This document shows, in pieces, positions 12,052-24,154 of a stretch of 64,000 nt of DNA (within the stretch, counting starts at the first letter, position 1; each line of letters starts with the position of its first letter). Source of the DNA: Melieria omissa (lineage: Eukaryota > Arthropoda > Insecta > Diptera > Ulidiidae). Where the stretch lies: positions 37,951,348-38,015,347 of the forward strand of contig OZ020268.1 in the NCBI GenBank assembly GCA_963971225.1. The letters run 5' to 3'. The notes beneath the pieces are model-generated. The model saw only the letters and a list, made by a program, of their open reading frames with translations. It was not told where the DNA came from and ran no database searches. A program made the position numbers and the translations under genes.

Positions 12052-14370
12052 GAATTATGTGGGCACACAGCATGCGCCAGGACCAGTTGCCCGGTCGAAG
12101 GATTCATAATTTTGCCATTTAACTATAAATTCAAGGCGTTCAAATAAGCTTTCTTTGTGTTGTTGTTGTACAATGCATACAACTTATAAATATACGATTT
12201 GATTATGGCATGTGAAGCGCACGTGCGTGTGTTTGTGTGTGTGTGTGCGCGCTCTTCTTATTCCATTTGGGGCGCATTTTCCACTCTCTTCATTGGTAAA
12301 CGATACGGCAGCCCGCAAGAATAATGGACGCAAAATTGCCGGGCGCCCACGCCAACTAAACTTCCGTCGCTGCTGAAATCTAACCGAAATTTCATTTCGA
12401 TGCGTAATTCAATCGATTGTCTCTAAATTTGGCCAAGTATCGTCGTCATTCAGCCAATTACGAACCGAATCAAATGAAATTTTTAAGGCCACAACTCGAA
12501 CATCATTTATTCTTTACATTTCTTTCGTACCGAAAAAAGAAAACATTGAAAAAGTTTCTATTTGTTTGCCATATTAATAACATTTATTAATGTATTGACG
12601 AAGCCGTTGTGGGCATTTGTTCAATCTGAATTATATTGTTGCAAAAATGCTGCAAGAAATCAGCGACTCATTTGCGTTCTATTCAAAGTTGAGTTATGTT
12701 TTGTTTCAATTTGCATTCAATTCAATTTCCATTGAATGCGTAAACATTGAATTAAGACTTCAATATGTTTACTAATCAAATTAAAACGCAAGAATCTGTG
12801 CTGTGAGAGCAGCACAAACATTAATTGTGGCAAATATTCACAGAAAAAAATAACCAAATAATCAAGATCACGTTCCATTTTCGTACACGCAGCAATCTTT
12901 AATAACGAAATCTGCAGCACAATCTAATATTTAATTACTGTTATAGAAACTGTTCGGCTGTCAGACAGCGTGTATGTGTGGGTGGGTGGGTGGGTGTGTT
13001 TGTGTGTTGGTGTTATTTGTTGGCATCTAAAGTTACGCTGGCCTCAAATTTATCTGACGTTGTTAGTAATCACAAATTAAGGCACCAAGTCTATGAAATT
13101 AACCGCCCACTATCCAACGCCCTTCTTACCATTCGGACAGCGAAAAGTGCAAATTGTTGTAGGCATCAATTTGATTGAATTAGCAGCGATGATAGCAAAT
13201 GCAATCAATTATTTGTACATACCTGCAAAGAAGGTGGAAAGTGATTAGAAATGAGAAAGAGATAGTTGGGAAAAGTGGTTCAAAAATTAGTTAGTTAATT
13301 AATTATAGTTTGTTAAAGAATTGTGGGCAGTTAAAGAAGTAAATTCGCATCATTCTGTTCACTTATTGAGAAGAAAAATCTTCCTTCTAAGAATTTCTCA
13401 TAATTTCGTTTGTATGGTTTCCGAGTCGAATGCATTTGCGATTCGGCTTCTACAACTGTGAAGAACTGTCCGAATTCTGCAGTGCTTTAGGGCTTCTTTA
13501 GAACCTTCAGAACTCCTAAGACATCATCATTCTGTGTTTTTTTTTGTGTGAAGAAAAGTCTGCTTCTCTGAATTTTGACAATTTCCTTTGCATTGCAGAA
13601 TAGCATTTTTAATCGGAAATTGATTTGGTTTTCAATTCAAATGCATTTGCAATTCGGATTATATTACAAAGCTGTTGAAAGGAGTTGAAATTTGAAAAGG
13701 TGGCACACACCTTTTCAACTTTCAACTCCAAATTCTTAACACAGTTTAAAAACTTACAATTCGAAATAAAACTGTGAAGCAGTGATGACCACTTCGCTAC
13801 TCTCGAGTCATCACAAGTGGCAGAATACTTATCATACTGTACATTGATCACAAAAACAAAATGAGTGATCTAAAACTAAAAATTGTACTAAGAAGGTCGC
13901 ATTAAAGATTGTCAAACTTGTCAAAATCAATGTCCAAAGGATTTGAATTTAGTTAGAACTAGTGTGCGACCGAGTATTCGGTTTCGGCCCAAATAAGTGG
14001 TTTCGGTTTCAGTTTCGGCCAAAAAATGGCCGAACGGCTGAAACCGAAATTTTCTAGATTTTTTTTTTTACATTTTATTGTGTAGAAGATATATAGTGAA
14101 AGGATGAGAACGAGAATTTAGATGCCACCAATGTCTGTAAATGTAAATGTAAATTGACTCAATTTATTTGGTTATCTGAACAGTTAATTATTCGTAGTTA
14201 AGAGTGAATTTATAAAACTAAAACACCCTAATTTGAGCTTCAATTCATAACGCAACTATTTGTCACATTGCAGTGTAAACATTAGAAATTAAGTATAAAA
14301 TTTATTGAGTTTTGCAGCTAATTTCGCTTCAAACTTGCAAATCCAGCAATGAGGCAAAATCAATTTTCAA
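12052..14370. other. Non-coding stretch with microsatellites
   Basis: A (GT)n-rich tract lies at about 12224-12251, and a GGGT/GTGT tract at 12976-13010. A TTTCGGTTTCGGCC-type local repeat with a partially inverted copy lies at 13977-14055, and two TGTAAA repeats near 14135. No gene is supported. Confidence 0.45.
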
Positions 14371-16015
14371 TTGAATGCAACAGCCACAGCGACTGCCAGC
14401 TGCTGCACTTCGATACTTCCGCACTTGCGCCGTCTGCGCCATGACGACGCAATAAAATGGAAACTAAAAACTAAACCAACAAACAAGTCGCCGAACAAAC
14501 AAAATGCTTTTACAATGACGCGTCAAGTTGACACTGGGGGACGACGATGGCGGCTGCGCGCCAATCCTGGCCAATGCCAAACACAGTGCGACAAAAAAAA
14601 CAGAAAACACATTAAAAATAGCAACAGTCTGCAACGTATGTCAATAACAACAAAAACAACAACAAGTATGCGACAACTGAAACCAACGACAATGGGGACG
14701 CATTGGCAACGCTGAAAAATGTACAACGCTTTTGCATAGCGTGAGCCTTCGATTTAGCAAAAACGAACCGCGCAGCGACAAATGGCGGCGGCAAAGAGAC
14801 GACAGCGACAACCTTGCGCCCGAACACGACAAGGTCCTTCGGCGCGCATGCAAGCGACAAGTGTGCGCCGGGCAAATCCTTAAATGATGCTATAACTCGC
14901 AGTGCTGCAGCGCTGCGCCAAGTGGATTAAGTCGATGCGGCAAGTGCAGGGCCATTCTTCTTCTTCTTCTTATTCTTATTCTTCTTATTCTTATTCCATT
15001 GCTTCTTTGGCATCGTTTTGCGCTTGTTTGAGCACATTGTCGTATTGGGTTTTCCGCTCGCCTGCTGCGCTGCATTAGGAAGCGAGCGAGGATTTTTGTG
15101 CAAACGCTTGACTGGCAGTGAATTGGAATTGCCGGCCGGGTGGTGGCGTCATAGGCCTTCGAACACTTTGCGTAAGCAGTCGTAGGCACAAATCACAGAC
15201 ACGCTCGACTCTAAATGAACATAATGCGGCAAATAGATTTGAATAATGCAGCAACTCGACTAATGCAGCGGCAACTGCTTTCAGTGAATTCGAGCGTGGG
15301 CGATGTGTGGGTTGTTGTTGGGCGGCTCAACTGTTGCGCGTCAGTTGTGTGGGCGGCAAAGGCACCCAATGACGTCGCTGCCGCTTTGCTCCTTTCTATG
15401 ACATTTCACAATTCTTTTATCGTTACTTAACATTCAGCGACAGACGTCAGTGCCGAACTGTTGGAGGAATCGAGCCGCTGCGCGCACTCGTTTGCTGCTT
15501 TTATCGACAGCTGCAGCCGGCACTGCTGATGTCAAATCCCAATTTCAATATGCTTCGCTTCTTTTAGTTTTTCTTTTGTTTGCCTTTTCACTTTGCCGTT
15601 TCCAGCTGAAAGGAGCGAGAAAAGACAGCTGCCAGCAGCAGCGCACAAAACGCTCGTCAATGTGCTGCAAACTTATGAGACAAAGATGTCGTTGCAGTGG
15701 GTCGACCTATTGCTCTTCTTCTTGTTCTTGTTGTTGTTGTAGTAATTCTATTAATGCACATTCACAGACATTCAGAGGTGTCGTCAATGGCCGTTGTGCA
15801 CTTGTTTTGTCGCTCTTTGCCTCACTCGCAGCAATTATCTGGGCGCGCACATTGTTCTCAATGCTTAATGATTGTGTTGTTGTTGTTGCTTGTCTTGCTG
15901 CTGACGTTGGCATAGTCTACGAACGAAGAATGCTCAACATTCCAATCGGTCGACATTCGACTCGAGTTCGCCTACACCTTTATTTGCACTGTTCCCACTC
16001 TACTAAGTAAATAAG
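14371..16015. other. GC-richer island with many overlapping spurious ORFs
   Basis: This ~1.6-kb stretch is less AT-rich than the rest and opens ORFs on both strands, the longest 186 codons at 15450-16010 (plus). That translation is dominated by Cys, Ser and Leu runs produced by CTT, GTT and TGC repeats and has no recognisable domain, so I do not call it a gene. Trinucleotide tracts lie at about 14957-14995 (CTT/ATT) and 15716-15740 (CTT/GTT). It could contain cis-regulatory sequence or an unrecognised exon. Confidence 0.35.
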
Positions 16016-16020
16016 CACTC

Positions 16021-16040
16021 ACACACACACACACACACAC
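16021..16040. repeat. (AC)10 microsatellite
   Basis: An uninterrupted run of ten AC dinucleotides is followed by ATATGTATG. Confidence 0.98.
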
Positions 16041-16809
16041 ATATGTATGCCATGCATTTATGTTTGCATGGGTATCGTATTTCACATTGCGCGTGTTGCT
16101 GAAAATGCTCAAAATTGTGCATTAAGTTGGCATGAACATTTTCTGCTCGCAGTGTTGTCATTAAACTGAAATTCACAGCCATTCAAATCAAATTTTCTTT
16201 AGTCGAAACTTACTAATCACAACAACAATGGCTACCTTAATGCGCACTAGTTTCATTTTCAATTTTCAATCAAATTTAATCGGTTTTCGTTGTTGAGTAA
16301 TTACAAAATTTTTTGCTTTTAAAATAGCAAAACGAACAACAAAGAGAAAAGTGCAAACATCAAAGTCTGCGCTGCCGCTGTAGGACATAACAATTATTTG
16401 CCAGCCTAAAAGCATACTATGCAAATAAGTGCTAGTGATTGGCTTGACTACCCTGATTGTGCTGTCTCAACTCTATTAATATACAACTAGATTAACCCTT
16501 TTGCTATTTTGTTGCTTTATGACAACAGGTAAACTTGTGGACGACTGAGCGCTCAGAAGGTTTGAGGAAATAAGTTCTTGTTTGGTATTAAGAACAGTTT
16601 GAAGGTTGAAAATAATTTGAACAAAAAACAAAAATATTTAAATTTAAAGAAAAAATAGAACAAAGTCGGCTCATACTATAAAATGCTATATCTAAAATGG
16701 CAATTTTAATTGATGGTAAAAATTTATGGCTGAAACCTTTTCATTGACGTGTTTACACATCGGTTGATTTTCGGAAAATGTGGGCTAATTCGAATAAATC
16801 ATGATTCCT
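16041..16809. other. AT-rich non-coding stretch
   Basis: No gene or element is recognised. An ACTAGATTAACCC string at 16486 could be a Helitron-type CTAG end for the repeat array that starts at 17054, but its neighbouring bases do not match the better defined end at 42742, so it is not called. Confidence 0.4.
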
Positions 16810-17053
16810 TTAACTCTTTCGGGACGGAGTTTAATTTTGAAAACCAAAATACTCTTGGTAGAAATGTTCCCATGCTTTCAATTTTGGGACTACAAAGTTT
16901 TGTTGTATACTCACAAATTCTAAAAACATCCTTTAACCGAAGACATATATTTCGAATAATTATTTTGCGGGGGTCACAAGATGTGAATAATTATTTTGAG
17001 GGGCCTTAAAAACTTGCCGGGACGTATTATCCCAGTAGTCCCGAAAGGGTTAA
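16810..17053. mobile_element. piggyBac-type MITE with TTAA flanks
   Basis: TTAA at 16810-16813 and 17050-17053 bracket a 236-bp body that begins CTCTTTCGGGAC and ends GTCCCGAAAGGG, terminal inverted repeats matching at 11 of 12 positions. TTAA target duplication with a C/CCC-type start is typical of the piggyBac superfamily. An 86-codon ORF inside (16749-17009) begins outside the element and has no transposase motif. It directly abuts the Helitron-like array at 17054. Confidence 0.75.
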
Positions 17054-18554
17054 ATCTGGTCAGATTTTTATGAAAAAGTAATTATTTAATTATTTCTCAT
17101 TTCAAGTGCTTTCAATAAGCTTAAAGTCAAAAGACCCATTAAATCATGTTTTCTTATACAATAACTTAACCCATTGTTGACCTTGTCACAATTTGATTCT
17201 CAAAAAAGTCAAAAACACTTGTCGTATCATTTCTTATTTGGATTAGTTTCACTAATTTTGAAATCAATAGATCTGTTATTTCATGTGTTTTCATACAAAC
17301 GGTTAACCCATCGTTGACCCCGTTAGAATTTGATTTTTGAAAAAATTAAAAAAACGTGTCTTATTATTTCTCATTTGCATTTGTCTCACTAATTTAATAC
17401 TTGAACTTTTGATATTATTTCAAGTTGTTTAGAAACTATAAACTTAACTCATTGTTGACCTTGTCACAATTTGAATCTCAAGAAAAGTGAAAAACACGTG
17501 TCCAATAATTTCTTATTTTGATTAGTTTCACAAATTTTGAAGTCAGTAGATTCATTATTTCATGTGTTTTCATACAAACTTTTAACCCATCTTTGACCTC
17601 ATTAGAATTTCGATTTTCGAAAAAATAAACAACGCTTTTCGAACTATTTCACATTTGTATTAGTTTCAATAATTTTTAATGAATTTGAACTTTGTGCATT
17701 ATTTCATGTTGTTTAGAAACTATTAACTTAACCCATTGTTGACCTTGTCACAATTTGATTCTCAAAAATAGTGAGAAACACGTGTCGAATAATTTCTTAT
17801 TTGGATTAGTTTCACTAATTTTGAAGTCAATGGATTCATTATTTCGTGTTTTTTCATTCAAACTTTTAATCCATCGTTGACCTCATTAGGATTTTGATTT
17901 TCGAAAAAATAAACAACGCTTACTGAATTTTTTCAAATTTTAAATGATTTAACCATATTTTAGGTCAAAAAACCTATTAATTCACATTTCTCATACAAAT
18001 TTTAACCTTCAGATTACTCCGTGAAATTTTCAAAATTTTTTAAAAATAAAAAAATAATAAAAAAAAACATGTTTTTAATTTATTTAAAATTTCAAGTATT
18101 TTCAGCAATTTTCAAACGTTTAATCGGTTTTTTAAATTTTGAGTATTTTCCCCAATTTTCAAGTCAGTAGGCCTTTCGATTAATGTTTTTTCATATTATC
18201 GTCTTAACCCAGAGTCGATATAAATTAAATTTTAACCGTTTAAATTTACCCGTTAACACCGTTAAATTCAAATTTTTCAAAAACTAAAAAACATTCGTCG
18301 ATTTATTTTTTATTTGAAGTATTTTCACAGATTTTGAAATCAATATTTTCTTTAAATCAAGATTTTCAGACAACAACAACACCTTAACCCATGTTTTACC
18401 CCTTTAGATAATTACCCCTAATTTCAAAAAATCCCGTCATAGCGAAATTTAATTTTTTAATGTGAACAATTTTCGTGTTTATAACTTCAGCGGTTTGGGC
18501 TGGACGATGATGAATCTGTCAGTCAATCAGTCAGGACAAACAATTATATATAGA
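17054..18554 (-). mobile_element. Helitron-like non-autonomous element with dimeric tandem repeat core, copy 1
   Basis: Landmarks of the TTAACCCATTGTTGACC type recur at 17166, 17303, 17444, 17582, 17728, 17866 and 18002, a monomer of ~140 bp. Alternate monomers are more alike (a TTGACCTTGTCACAATTTGA type and a TCGTTGACCTCATTAGAATT type), giving a ~280-bp dimer. The right end, read on the minus strand, starts TCTATATATAATTG and continues through GTCCTGACTGATTGACTGAC to CATCATCGTCCAGCCC. That terminal segment is shared with copy 3. A TC 5' end placed after an A, plus central tandem repeats, resembles DINE/Helitron-type elements. The 3' CTAG end is not identified; the piggyBac MITE lies there. 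Confidence 0.6.
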
Positions 18555-18576
18555 TGTATCGACATTTCTTATTATA

Positions 18577-19172
18577 TAGGGTGTTTTTTTTAGAGGTATA
18601 GAACTTCGAATTGAAATAAAACACAAGAAAATCGTTTTAATGTCCATCAATTTGGCTTTATTGAAAGGATAATTTTATGCCATTAATGTTTAAATATGAT
18701 TTCGGGCATGTGGCCGCCGCGGCTGGCTCGAATAAAGCCAATTCTACAGGTCCAATTTTCAACCAGCTCCAATTGCTGTGCACGGTGGCGAATCGATTCA
18801 TTCGGGTCCTCTTCAACATTTTGCTCTACAGCGGCAATTGTTTCTTCGGTGCGCACTGTTCGACGTCTCTGCGGATGCGTATTATCACATAGAGTAAACG
18901 TAGTGCGAAAACGACCCATGGTTAACCGAATTAATTGCTCTGATGGACGATGTCGACCATAAAATGGACGGAGGTTGCGGTAAACTTCGCGAACTGAACC
19001 ATTATTTTCGAAATAAATTTGCACGATTTGCAAGCGTTGTTCTTTTGTCAACCTGTTCATGATGAAATGGCAAACCAAACTGAACATAAATGACATTAGA
19101 GTTGCCAGATTTGACCACAAAATGCCAGTTTTATCTCTATTCGAAAAACAAACCTCTAAAAAAAACACCCTA
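18577..19172 (-). mobile_element. rosa-like Tc1/mariner element, internally deleted
   Basis: The ends are TAGGGTGTTTTTTTTAGAGG on the left and its inverted counterpart, ending in AAACACCCTA, on the right, with TA duplications at 18575-18576 and 19173-19174. The 596-bp body contains a shortened transposase ORF on the minus strand with both its N- and C-terminus. Intact termini and TA flanks mean it is a complete deletion derivative, not a random fragment. Confidence 0.8.
18683..19060 (-). pseudogene. Internally deleted rosa-like (Tc1/mariner) transposase
   Basis: The ORF from the ATG at 19060 encodes 125 residues and starts MNRLTKEQRLQIVQIYFENN. This N-terminal helix-turn-helix DNA-binding region includes YRNLRPFYGRHRPSEQ and a second HTH start RRTVRTEETIAAVEQNVEED. 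After RHRAQQLEL the sequence jumps to the C-terminal tail RASRGGHMPEIIFKH, so the DDE/D catalytic core is missing. Full-length relatives are around 340 residues. The protein could still bind its own ends if expressed but cannot catalyse transposition. The ORF is open upstream to 19183, but the family start is the ATG at 19060. Family assignment to the rosa-like group (described from Ceratitis) is from memory of motif style. Confidence 0.78.
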
Positions 19173-19329
19173 TATATAAACAATTATTTTCTATAGATTC
19201 CGGATAAAGTTTGGCCAGAAGGTATATCTGCTTCAATTTGTTGATCACTTTTCTGAAACACCGCTTACATTATGCTTTCGATATCTCAGGAATCCCTTTC
19301 ACTGATTCTTGTACATTTGACTACTTTAA

Positions 19330-20023
19330 CCCATTGCTGCCGGGTTCTGCCCATACGATTTTGATAAAATTTCATACACGACCTGGAATTGACCCAAAAT
19401 GATCAGAAACAAAATTTCAGCTTTCTCTCTCTGCACGTTGCTGAGATATTCATTGGGTATTTTGTACCCATTAGGCAGCAATGGTAGCTTTTTCTATACT
19501 TTTTAAAGTTATCAGCTAAACACGTGAACAAAAGAAGTATTGTTTAGAGGTGAGTTAGGAGGCAGATTTTTGTGAGGTCCTACCACATTTTCCACCTCCG
19601 GAAAATTCACAATTTCTGGTAACAATTCTCACAAGTCTGGTAACTCTAGCTAGATGGCGGAATTTTAGGGTGACCTCCACTAGACCAAGGTAGTTCCATC
19701 TTTACCCCAACCATCCCTATCAATGATTTTGAGATACAGTCGTGTCTGGATATAGTGAACTAATTATTGCAAGGTCTGTTCACAGTATCGAGGTTGTTCA
19801 GGGTTATATCAGGGTTAAAATTTTTGTTCAAAAACTTGTTTTATTTGCTCAAAAAACACTTTTTGTTTTTTAATTAAAATTGTTTTCAATATTTAGATGG
19901 AGCCTCAAAATTTGGGTGTTCACTATACCCAGACACGACTGTATCTCTACCACGAACTTTTCTGTTATTTTTTTAAAAAGTCAGTTTTCATGGGTACAAT
20001 TTTACCCATTAGGCAGCAATAGG
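19330..20023. mobile_element. piggyBac-like non-autonomous element with TTAA flanks
   Basis: TTAA at 19326-19329 and 20024-20027 bracket a 694-bp element. The left end reads CCCATTGCTGCCGGGTTC; the right end on the other strand reads CCTATTGCTGCCTAATGGGT. A sub-terminal copy of CCCATTAGGCAGCAATGG recurs near 19468. No transposase ORF is present. A second transposon (19737-19941) is nested inside, so the original element was about 490 bp. Confidence 0.7.
19737..19941. mobile_element. pogo/Tigger-like MITE nested inside the piggyBac-like element
   Basis: A 205-bp element has 24-bp terminal inverted repeats differing at one base. Each end begins CAGTCGTGTCTGG and continues into TATAGTGAAC. TA dinucleotides flank it at 19735-19736 and 19942-19943. 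A CAGT start and TA target duplication fit the pogo/Tigger branch of Tc1/mariner. The interior is AT-rich and non-coding. Confidence 0.82.
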
Positions 20024-20027
20024 TTAA

Positions 20028-22360
20028 ATGCGTAAAGACTTAAAGAGCACTTTCAGAGCCATAAAACAAATAAATGTAAATTCAGGTAAATGTCTAAGCT
20101 TTATGATACATTTTCAAACAAAAAAACTCAACGTGATCTACGGCATAGACACATGAATGAGCTCCAAGATTCTTAGCTTTTCTGTAATTCGCCATCTCAG
20201 ATTATTCTGAATTTGTTAGCCATAGTCCAGGAATTATTTTCTCAATTTTGTAAAACTGATTCTCTTCAATGCTGCAGAGCCAATCTACCTTCTTCGTAGT
20301 GAATATAATAAAAAAATATGCAAGCTTTTTACCATAAATAAATAAGTAAAGCAAGGCGATTCTACATCTGAAACTATTTGTTGGACTTTACTAGTAAATT
20401 CAGTCAGTGTTGCTGAACTTTTCTGAACTTTAACAGCCCGCAGCGGTGCAGCACTGCATGACAGCATCGGCAGTGTGCATTGTTCAAATTGTATGCAACA
20501 TGCAACATGCAACATGCATGGCGAGCGCGCTGCTCATAAATGAAAAATGCATACGGAGTGCACAAAGGCACTAACAACAACAACAACAAAACAAGAATGG
20601 CAACAGCCACGAAAATGAGGGTACACGCGCAATATGGAAAACGACACCTGACTGAAATATGCAAGCAAATTGCAACGAGCGAGGGTGGAAGGGGAACGGA
20701 AATGGGACAACATGTGGCAACAAGCGCACACATGTTGCAGGTAGTGGAAAAATTACAATAAAGCAATAAAGCGCCTAAAATGCTGCAGCAAATAAGATTG
20801 CCCCAAGCACAGAGCGAGAGAGAGAGAGAGAGAAAGACTAAGAGAGAGAAAAATTGTTGGGAAAATTGAATGCTCGCTTTACATGAACTTTAAATCGTTT
20901 TGATAATTCAATTTGTAAGCAAGCAACAAAGAAAATACAAAACAAATTATAAAGTTTTATGCAGTAAAACGACGGAGAGAGAGAAGAAATTGAGTGAAAT
21001 TTTGAAAGGTTTTCATGGCCGCGAGACACTTTTAGCAAATTGCAAAAACAAAATAACTCAAATTGAAATTGAAAAGATAATATTTAAGAATGGGTGCAGC
21101 AACAACAACAACAATAAATTCCGCTGAAATGTACACTGCACTTTACCTCATTTTCCCTTAACACAGCCACAGAAACAGAAACACACACACACACTCAGTG
21201 GTTGTTTGCTATTTGCTATGAAATATTAGCAAAAACAATAAAACAACAATAACACAACAACAACAAAAACACCAACAGTAAAGACATGAGCACAAAGTGT
21301 GTCAAATGCTCAGCGTAAGTAGGTGAACGAGTTGCGCCAACGGGCAAAACACCACCAATACCAACGCACACACATAAACAACCTTTGAGCGTCAGCGTTC
21401 GTCCGTTCGAAACAATGCCAACGGCCATGGTTAGAGCAACGAATGTTGGAATGTTGGCGCTGTGCTGTGTAGACGACATCATTAAAAAATGACACACCAT
21501 AAAAATGTTTACATTTTCGACTCGAAGTTGGCGCGCACAGCTCGCCGCTGCCTGCGGTGCGCACGTCCGCTCAAAAGCTAACAGCAGCGTGACACACTGG
21601 CAGCGCTGTTGGGAAAACTTTTACGCAAATTATGGCGTTTATGAAATTAGGTGAAAATTGACTTTTATTGTGTTGGCTGCGTTGGAAAATGCGAAAGTAA
21701 GCGAAAGAAAAATGAATGCGGAAGTGGAGCCTGTCAAATGCACACACACACACACACACTTTATGGCATTTAATTATGTTGTTGTTGATGATATATATGT
21801 GCTGCTGCCCTTAATATCGTTGAGATATGAGTACAGGGTGTCATGTGGAACAAATGTATACAAATTGCTGCTGTATTTGAAATCGATAACAATTAAATCG
21901 AACATTGCGAAAAAATTTGACATATATACAGAAATAAAAATACAAAAATTTACAGAGTTTATCAACAAATCACAAATCACCCTGTTTAAGCGAAATCCAC
22001 TAGTAATGAGAATCTATCTCAATAAAAATTTTTATTGCGTAGAAAAAATCAGCTAATAAAAAGTTGGCCATAAACATTGCGACACGTGAAGCCATTAAAT
22101 TGCACTGAAATTACATGTTTCTGAAAAAAAACCCAATATGATACGTGCTGTAATTACAGTTGGTTGAAATTATAGGTTAGTATAAAAAAAATTATAAATA
22201 TTTTAAGTCCAAACACTTGTCGATAGTGTCAAAAGTTGAACACACACACAAACTCTACAAAATAAACCAATTAAAGTATTTTTTACCTCCACAAACTTGA
22301 CATTTACACACACATTTCAAGTGTTTAAGTGCATCACTTCAACACGCAAAACTACACTAA
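20028..22360. other. Non-coding stretch with microsatellites
   Basis: Simple repeats include (CAA)n at about 20572-20590, (GA)n at 20815-20833, (CAA)n near 21101-21113, (CA)n at 21182-21194 and (CA)n at 21740-21758. A triplicated GCAACAT motif lies at 20493-20515. ORFs such as 20404-20766 (minus, 120 codons) and 21658-22056 (plus, 132 codons) are low-complexity and show no domain. Confidence 0.45.
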
Positions 22361-22448
22361 ACATATCGTCGCCTCAGAAAACAAATGTCGTATGTCGTAC
22401 TAGGCTCAATGGAACATACGACATTCGTTTTCTGAGGCGACGATATGT
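22361..22448. repeat. 35-bp inverted repeat with 18-base loop
   Basis: The arms at 22361-22395 and 22414-22448 are complementary at 34 of 35 positions. The left arm starts ACATATCGTCGCCTCAGAAA, and the loop is CGTACTAGGCTCAATGGA. A TGTCGTATGTCGTA repeat sits at the loop-proximal end. No TA or TTAA target duplication flanks the arms convincingly. It could be a small foldback element, a hairpin RNA source or a replication-derived palindrome. Confidence 0.92.
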
Positions 22449-24154
22449 GTAGGAAATTTTCAAAACCCCTAAATGTATGCAGCACAATTGTGGTCTTCTC
22501 AACCATATCAACTTACCGCGAATAATTTTGCTATTCAACAGCGTTGGTGCAGTTTAAATTCGCATATATTTTTATATATTTATATTTATATATATATATT
22601 TTTTTATATATATATTTATATAAATGTTCACACATGTATTTTTATGTAAATACACAATTAATGTCATGCAATGAATAATTAAAATGCCATTTCAAAGGCA
22701 GAAAATCTCGCAATTAATTGCAATGTGAAAGTTTTTCACCCCTTTTCAGCAGATTGTATTTACTACAATTTTTATTTCATACCAATGATTTTTATGTCAT
22801 TACAATTCTCGATGTGTGCGTGTACAAAAATTGCTTGTTTTTAATTACTGCACACATTTTATTAATATTCGATTCGTTCATTTCACGTGAGTCGCACTCG
22901 ATTAATGAAATTTCGCATGAATTTCATAATTAAGCAACTGAGTACATAAATACACATGTTGGCATATTTTTAGTGAAATTTGTATTTATGAATTTACCGC
23001 ACATTTGCAAATGGGTTTGCGATTTTGTTGTGTGGCAGCAACATTTTGTTTGTTATTTAAACAAATTGTGTGCTATGCAGATTGGAAAAAACATTTTGAT
23101 GTAAGAATGTAAGAAAGGTGTCAGATATTCTTAGCGAACAGTACTGCCACGTATTTTATAATCTTCAAGGACACTTTTTAGTGCAAATACTCCTCTACAA
23201 AAGAGCTTAGAAGCCAGTAAGACTAGAATTTGAAAGTCGACGCATTGCTTCACAACAAATTGCTTCACAGCTGCTCAGAAATGGCACTTAGAGGGTTTAA
23301 CTCCGAGACTGACTCCCATTAGTTTTCCCAACTGAACATTTCCGTCAAACATATTCATACCTTATCTTCAACCCTTAATGGGGCTCCCATACAAATTTAT
23401 GGTTTTTATAAAATGTGCTCCCATTGCTCCCAGGTTGCCCAGAGACGTATGAAATGTAAGACTGACACACATTTATTTTTAATTTTGAATGTTTCCTCCA
23501 TACACACCTAACCGCTATCTCCAATTTATAAGGGGGCTGCCATACAAAACTAGTAACTTTCAATGAAATTGGCTCTCCACTTGTACATGAGAGAGTACAT
23601 CATATCCCGAAAACTACTGTATCGTTTGGAGTGATTTTTTCAGCGATCAACAACATTCTTGGATATAAAAAATAAAAAATTGATTAAGGTTCAGTTATTC
23701 ACCACCAGAGGGCGTCTCCCATACAATCGAAGCTGTCTGGCTGTCGACTTTTGGGTTTCTACGCAGCAATAATCAAAATATATTGTCGAAACCCCATTAA
23801 ACTCCCAATTTTGAATATATTTGTTATTGTAGATGAGTGTGAGGTTAGATTAGGTTCTGAAGTCGTGTACGGAAAACTCGTAATTTTTTTCTGAGGCATC
23901 ATTGAGCATTTTGAATGCCCTCAATGACTGCCAGGAGGAGGCACGTCGCTCTAACTTCCTGTAAAAAGTTCCTGTAAAAAGTGAAGGCATTGTCTTTGTT
24001 AAACCATTTACTTTGCCACATTCAAATGAGAATTGAAAATTATCCCTCTAAGGTCTGTGAGAATGTGTGAGCTTGAGTCCTGTACTCCAGGACATTGACA
24101 TAGAGAGTTCTAAATTGATTCCACTGCGTACTCAGTGATAACTTTTGTAATTAT
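22449..24154. other. Non-coding stretch; AT dinucleotide tract and diverged repeat
   Basis: A TATATATTTTTATA tract lies at 22563-22622. At 23375-23770 there are repeated GGGGCTCCCATACAAA / GGGGGCTGCCATACAAA-type motifs that look like an old dispersed repeat, but no termini were found. A GTTAGATTAGGTT motif lies near 23845, and a tandem TTCCTGTAAAAAG duplication at 23957-23981. Confidence 0.4.

Noticed and set aside
11643..12147. ORFs of 91-154 codons on both strands around 11.6-12.1 kb
   Set aside because: They read through 200 N and have no meaning.
15450..16010. 186-codon plus-strand ORF, the longest non-gap ORF in a GC-richer island
   Set aside because: Its composition follows CTT/GTT/TGC tracts, giving Cys/Ser runs; other frames on both strands are open in the same area, and no domain is recognisable.
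16482..16500. CTAG 3' end for Helitron-like copy 1
   Set aside because: ACTAG is present but the adjoining sequence does not resemble the GCCGCTGGGTTCTCCTAG end of copy 3.
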